Assembly (NCBI GenBank): GCA_022818135.1
Contig: JAFMSR010000008.1
Coordinates: 33,880,392 to 33,944,391 of the forward strand
Length of the DNA: 64,000 nt
Direction: 5' to 3'
From: Saxidomus purpurata
Lineage: Eukaryota; Mollusca; Bivalvia; Venerida; Veneridae
Made by a program: the position numbers and the translations under genes. Of the stretch, positions 60,650 through 64,000 are shown one piece after another. Numbering within the stretch: the stretch's first letter is position 1; each line of letters begins with the position of its first letter. The notes under the pieces were generated by a model. It was not told the DNA's origin. It saw nothing but the letters and a program-made list of their open reading frames with translations, and made no database searches.

Positions 60650-61215
60650 ATGCCCCCAAAGGTGGGCATATTAAAATCCCATCGTCCTTCCGTCTGTCGG
60701 TCCGTGTGTCCGTCCTAATATTTTTTGGTGTCCGGGCTGTAACTTTGTCATGCATTGAAGGATTTTAAAATTACTTGGCACAGATGTTCAGCACATCAAG
60801 ACAATTAGCCTGTACAACAACCACAACCCCACCTCAAAGGTCAAGGTCACACTTAAGAGTTTAAAGGTAATGAAATGCTGTTCACATGGTATTCTGTCAT
60901 TACTAAGCATGGAAGGATTTTAAAATTACATGGCACAATTGTTGAGCACATTGAGATGACATGCAAGTCCTGAGTCCTTACCTTGAAGGTCAAGGTCACA
61001 CTTAGAGGTCAGACAGTTTAGAATCCTGTATATATGCACATGTTCATGTGTGGCTGGTAACTCTGATATACATTGAAATATTTTAAAGTGAATCAGAACA
61101 AATGTTTGTGCACATGGAGATAAAGTGTCATGCGAAAGTACAGGGTCCACACATTGAAAGTCAGGGTCACAGACTGAGACACCTCATTGGGCATTCATCA
61201 CTTGTGAGGGACAGA
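60650..61215 (+). repeat. F3 repeat, near full length (left end ATGCCCCCAAA)
   Basis: Starts ATGCCCCCAAAGGTGGGCAT, then 'ccgtctgtcggtccgtgtgtccgtcc', three subunits with 'attgaaggattttaaaattacttggcac' and 'ggtcaaggtcacactta', and ends 'gagacacctcattgggcattcatcacttgtgagggacag'. Right tip mutated. Confidence 0.6.
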
Positions 61216-61714
61216 ATAGATAAAAGAATTTGTGTGGAATTTAAGGGGAGATGGAAATGTTACAGGATTGGTTTTATAAAGTCAAGGGGTATTTTGAGTC
61301 ACAGTGTTGTAAGATTACCAAAAATGGAAGTAATTACATTACAACATTCATTTAGAATGTACGTTCATCCATACATTCATTTGTATGTTTGTTTCATGTC
61401 TTATAAAAAAAAAGAAGAGGAAAAGACCTTACAAATATCACCTCGAAGGTTATATACTGTCAGGTTTAATTTTTCCTTTACATAATGTATGCTATCTTGT
61501 TACCAAAGTTGTCACTCGGAACCCATAAATTACTGTTTGTAAATGGTGTTTCATGTCATATTTGACAGTTTATTCCTGTTATCAAGGAAACAACAAAAAC
61601 CATGAATGAAATTTTGAATTTTGAAAAATTAAGTGTACCTTTGTTATTATGTGGGTAATTATTTGTTTTAATTTTCAAGGTGTCTTCTCTTGTATGTCTT
61701 CTTCACCTTTTTTA

Positions 61715-62625
61715 CCTTACAGAAAAAAAGCTCTCTGCCCTATGTGTTTGTGCCTCTATTATATTACAGAAGAAAAGCTCTCTGCTCTATGTGTTTGTGC
61801 CTCTATTACCTTACAGAAGAAAAGCTCTCTGCCCTATGTGTTTGTGCCTCTATTACCTTACAGAAGAAAAGCTCTCTGCCCTATGTGTTTGTGCCTCTAT
61901 TACCTTACGGAAAAAAAGCTCTCTGCCCCATGTGTTTGTGCCTTTTGTTACCTTACAGAAGAAAAGCTCTCTGCCCTATGTGTTTGTGCCTCTATTACCT
62001 TACGGAAGAAAAGCTGTCTGCCCTATGTGTTTGTGCCTCTGTTACCTTATGGAAAGAAAGCTTTCTGCCCAATGTGTTTGTGCCTCTATTACCTTACAGA
62101 AGAAAAGCTATCTGCTCTTTGTGTTTGTGCCTCTATTACATTACAGAAGAAAAGCTCTCTGCCCTATGTGTTGTGCCTCTATTACCTTACAGAAGAAAAG
62201 CTCTCTGCCCCATGTGCTTGTGCCTTTATTACCTCACAGAAGAAAAGCTGTCTGTCCTATGTGTTTGTGCCTCTATTACCTCACAGAAGAAAAGCTCTCT
62301 GCCCTATGTGTTTGTGCCTCTATTAACTTACAGAAAAAATCTCTATCCTATGTGTTTGTGTCTCTATTACCTTACAGAAGAAAAGCTCTCTGCCCTATGT
62401 GTTTGTGCCTCTATTACCTTACAGAAAAAAAGCTCTCTGCCCTTTGTGTTTTTGCCGCTATTACCTTACAGAAAAAAGCTCTCTGCCCTATGTGTTTGTG
62501 CCTCTAATACCGAACAGAAGAAAAACTCTCTGCCCTATGTGTTTGTGCCTCCATTACCTTACAGAAGAAAAGCTCTCTGCCCTATGTGTTTGTGCCTCTA
62601 TTTCCATATTTTCAGAAAATGCACT
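61715..62625 (+). repeat. Minisatellite, 47-bp unit, about 19 copies, each with an acceptor-like CTTACAG
   Basis: The unit reads 'cttacagaagaaaagctctc', 'tgccctatgtgtttgtgcct', 'ctattac'. No unit frame contains a stop, and 47 is not a multiple of 3, so all three + frames run open for about 225-315 codons; they are not genes. Each unit ends in a T/C-rich stretch plus CTTACAG, a plausible 3' splice site. Located in the intron after the domain II exon. Confidence 0.92.
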
Positions 62626-62664
62626 AATCAAGAATAACAACTCTGTCTGTATTCATGTTTAGCT

Positions 62665-62812
62665 TGACTATTTGGAGAATAAGGAGGACTTTGCATGGGC
62701 ATCGGTTGCACTTTTGGTTAGTTTTACATGTATACTACTATCATGGACATTGATTTGAAACTGTACTAAAGTATTCAGGGGTATCAGACAATCAAGCTAG
62801 ATAACTCTTTCA
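62665..62812 (+). repeat. F7 fragment
   Basis: 'agcttgactatttggagaataaggaggactttgcatgg' head and 'ttcaggggtatcagacaatcaagctagataactctt' are present. Single unit. Confidence 0.5.
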
Positions 62813-62813
62813 T

Positions 62814-63930
62814 TATACCCCCAAAACGAAGTTTAGGGGGGTATATAGGAGTCACCCGGTGGTTGGTCGGTCGGTCGGTCGGTCGGTCGGTCGGTCGGGC
62901 GGTCTGTTGCATTTTCCTTGTCCGGAGCATAACTTGAAAACTACTAGTTGGAATTCAATACAACTTCATACAATGGTCAAGCACATTGAGAGGAAGTGCA
63001 GTGCACAAGAACTATAACTCCATCTTGACTAATTACAGAGTTATTGCCCTTTGTTACTTTTCCTTGTCCGGAGCATAACTTGAAAACTACAAGTTGGAAT
63101 TCAATACAACTTCATACAATGGTCAAGCACATTGAGAGGAAGTGCAGTGCACAAGAACCATAACTCCATCTTGACTAATTTTAGAGTTATTGCCCTTTGT
63201 TACTTTTCCTTGTCCGGAGCATAACTTGAAAACTACAAGTTGGAATTCAATAAGACTTCATACAATGGTCAAGCACATTGAGAGGAAGTGCAGTGCACAA
63301 GAACCATAACTCCATCTTGACTAATTTCAGAGTTATTTCCCTTTGTTAGTTTTCCTTGTCCGGAGCATAACTTGAAAACTAAAGGTTGGAATTCAATACA
63401 ATTTCATACAATGATCAAGCAAACTCAGAGGAAGTGCAGTGCACAAGAACCATAACTCTATCTTGAGTATTTACTGAGTTATTGCCCTTTGTTAGTTTTC
63501 CTTGTCCAAAGCATAACTTGAAAACTACAAGTTGGAATTCAATACAACTTCATACAATGGTCAAGCACATTGAGAGGAAGTGCAGTGCACAAGAACTATA
63601 ACTCCATCTTGACTAATTACAGAGTTATTGCCCTTTGTTACTTTTCCTTGTCCGGAGCATAACTTGAAAACTACTGGTTGGAATTCAATACAACTTCATA
63701 CAATGGTCAAGCACATTGAGATGAAGTGCAGTGCACAAGAACCCTAACTCCATCTTGACTAATTTTAGAGTTATTGCCCTTTGTTACTTTTCCTTGTCCG
63801 GAGCATAACTTGAAAACTACTGGTTGGAATTCAATACAACTTCATACAATGGTCAAGCACATTGAGAGGAAGTGCAGTGTACAAGAACCATAACTCTATC
63901 TTGACAAATTACAGAGTTATTGCCAAGAAC
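62814..63930 (+). repeat. Hairpin head, (GGTC)n and a 146-bp tandem array of 7 units
   Basis: TATACCCCC (62814-62822) and GGGGGGTATA (62836-62845) form a hairpin, followed by 'gtcacccggtgg' and a (GGTC)n microsatellite (about 62866-62908). 'cttgtccggagcataacttg' then recurs exactly every 146 bp at 62917, 63063, 63209, 63355, 63501, 63647 and 63793, with low divergence between units. The array stops at about 63930. No coding function. Confidence 0.85.
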
Positions 63931-64000
63931 AATATCTCTTTTTAGTTTGTTTGCAAGGTATTATGTTACTACGAACTTCTTCAGTTTATAAAGCAGTCTT

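Noticed and set aside
61649..62637. Three overlapping long forward ORFs (225-315 codons) with Cys-rich repeats
   Set aside because: They are three frames of the same 47-bp minisatellite; no start context, domain or splice structure supports translation.
57644..63930. CRISPR array
   Set aside because: Repeats are directly adjacent with no unique spacers and the locus is clearly eukaryotic.
62625..64000. Next eIF5B exon after 59706
   Set aside because: No NQYEKHKEV-like coding sequence or in-phase exon was found between 59707 and the window end.

Overview
The window is nuclear DNA of a metazoan, most likely a marine bivalve mollusc. It is AT-rich, has short exons inside kilobase-scale introns with GT/AG borders, and is packed with the dispersed bivalve-type repeats (units with 'caaaggtcaaggtcac', 'agctcacctg', 'gggccatcttggccctcttgtt'). 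The species call is an inference from repeat style and protein similarity; no database search was run.

One protein-coding gene is securely identified: eIF5B, the GTPase that joins ribosomal subunits during translation initiation (homologue of IF2/Fun12). It lies on the + strand, from the start codon at 12888 to the last visible exon ending at 59706, and continues beyond the window. Eighteen exons (about 889 codons) splice in a consistent phase. They encode the long Lys/Glu/Asp-rich N-terminal region (exons 1-12), the G1 P-loop GHVDTGKT (exon 13), G3 DTPGHE (32177-32244), G4 NKID (33344-34786), G5 TSA (35829-36011) and the start of domain II (59545-59706). Domain III/IV exons are not in the window.

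The exon expected between G1 and G3, which encodes switch I/G2 (the GGITQQIGA motif), has no intact copy between 29673 and 32176. A frame-broken sequence at about 30472-30590 resembles it, in the right order and strand. This is the most important biological anomaly in the window.

Layout: 1-9.2 kb holds repeats, several of them bounded by terminal inverted repeats (TIRs). 9.2-12.8 kb is a less repetitive stretch with two or three unassigned possible exons and an ETS-type promoter motif about 110 bp before the eIF5B ATG. 12.9-36 kb holds eIF5B exons 1-18 with repeat-filled introns. 36.0-59.5 kb is one giant 23.5-kb intron containing a hAT-type MITE with a perfect 8-bp target duplication, a dead Tc1-like transposase split by another insertion, SINEs, a recent segment duplication and long tandem arrays. 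59.5-59.7 kb holds the last exon. 59.7-64 kb is intron with a 47-bp minisatellite and a 146-bp satellite-like array.

Several homopolymer blocks and an indel-rich duplication look like long-read assembly noise, so broken features should be read with that in mind.
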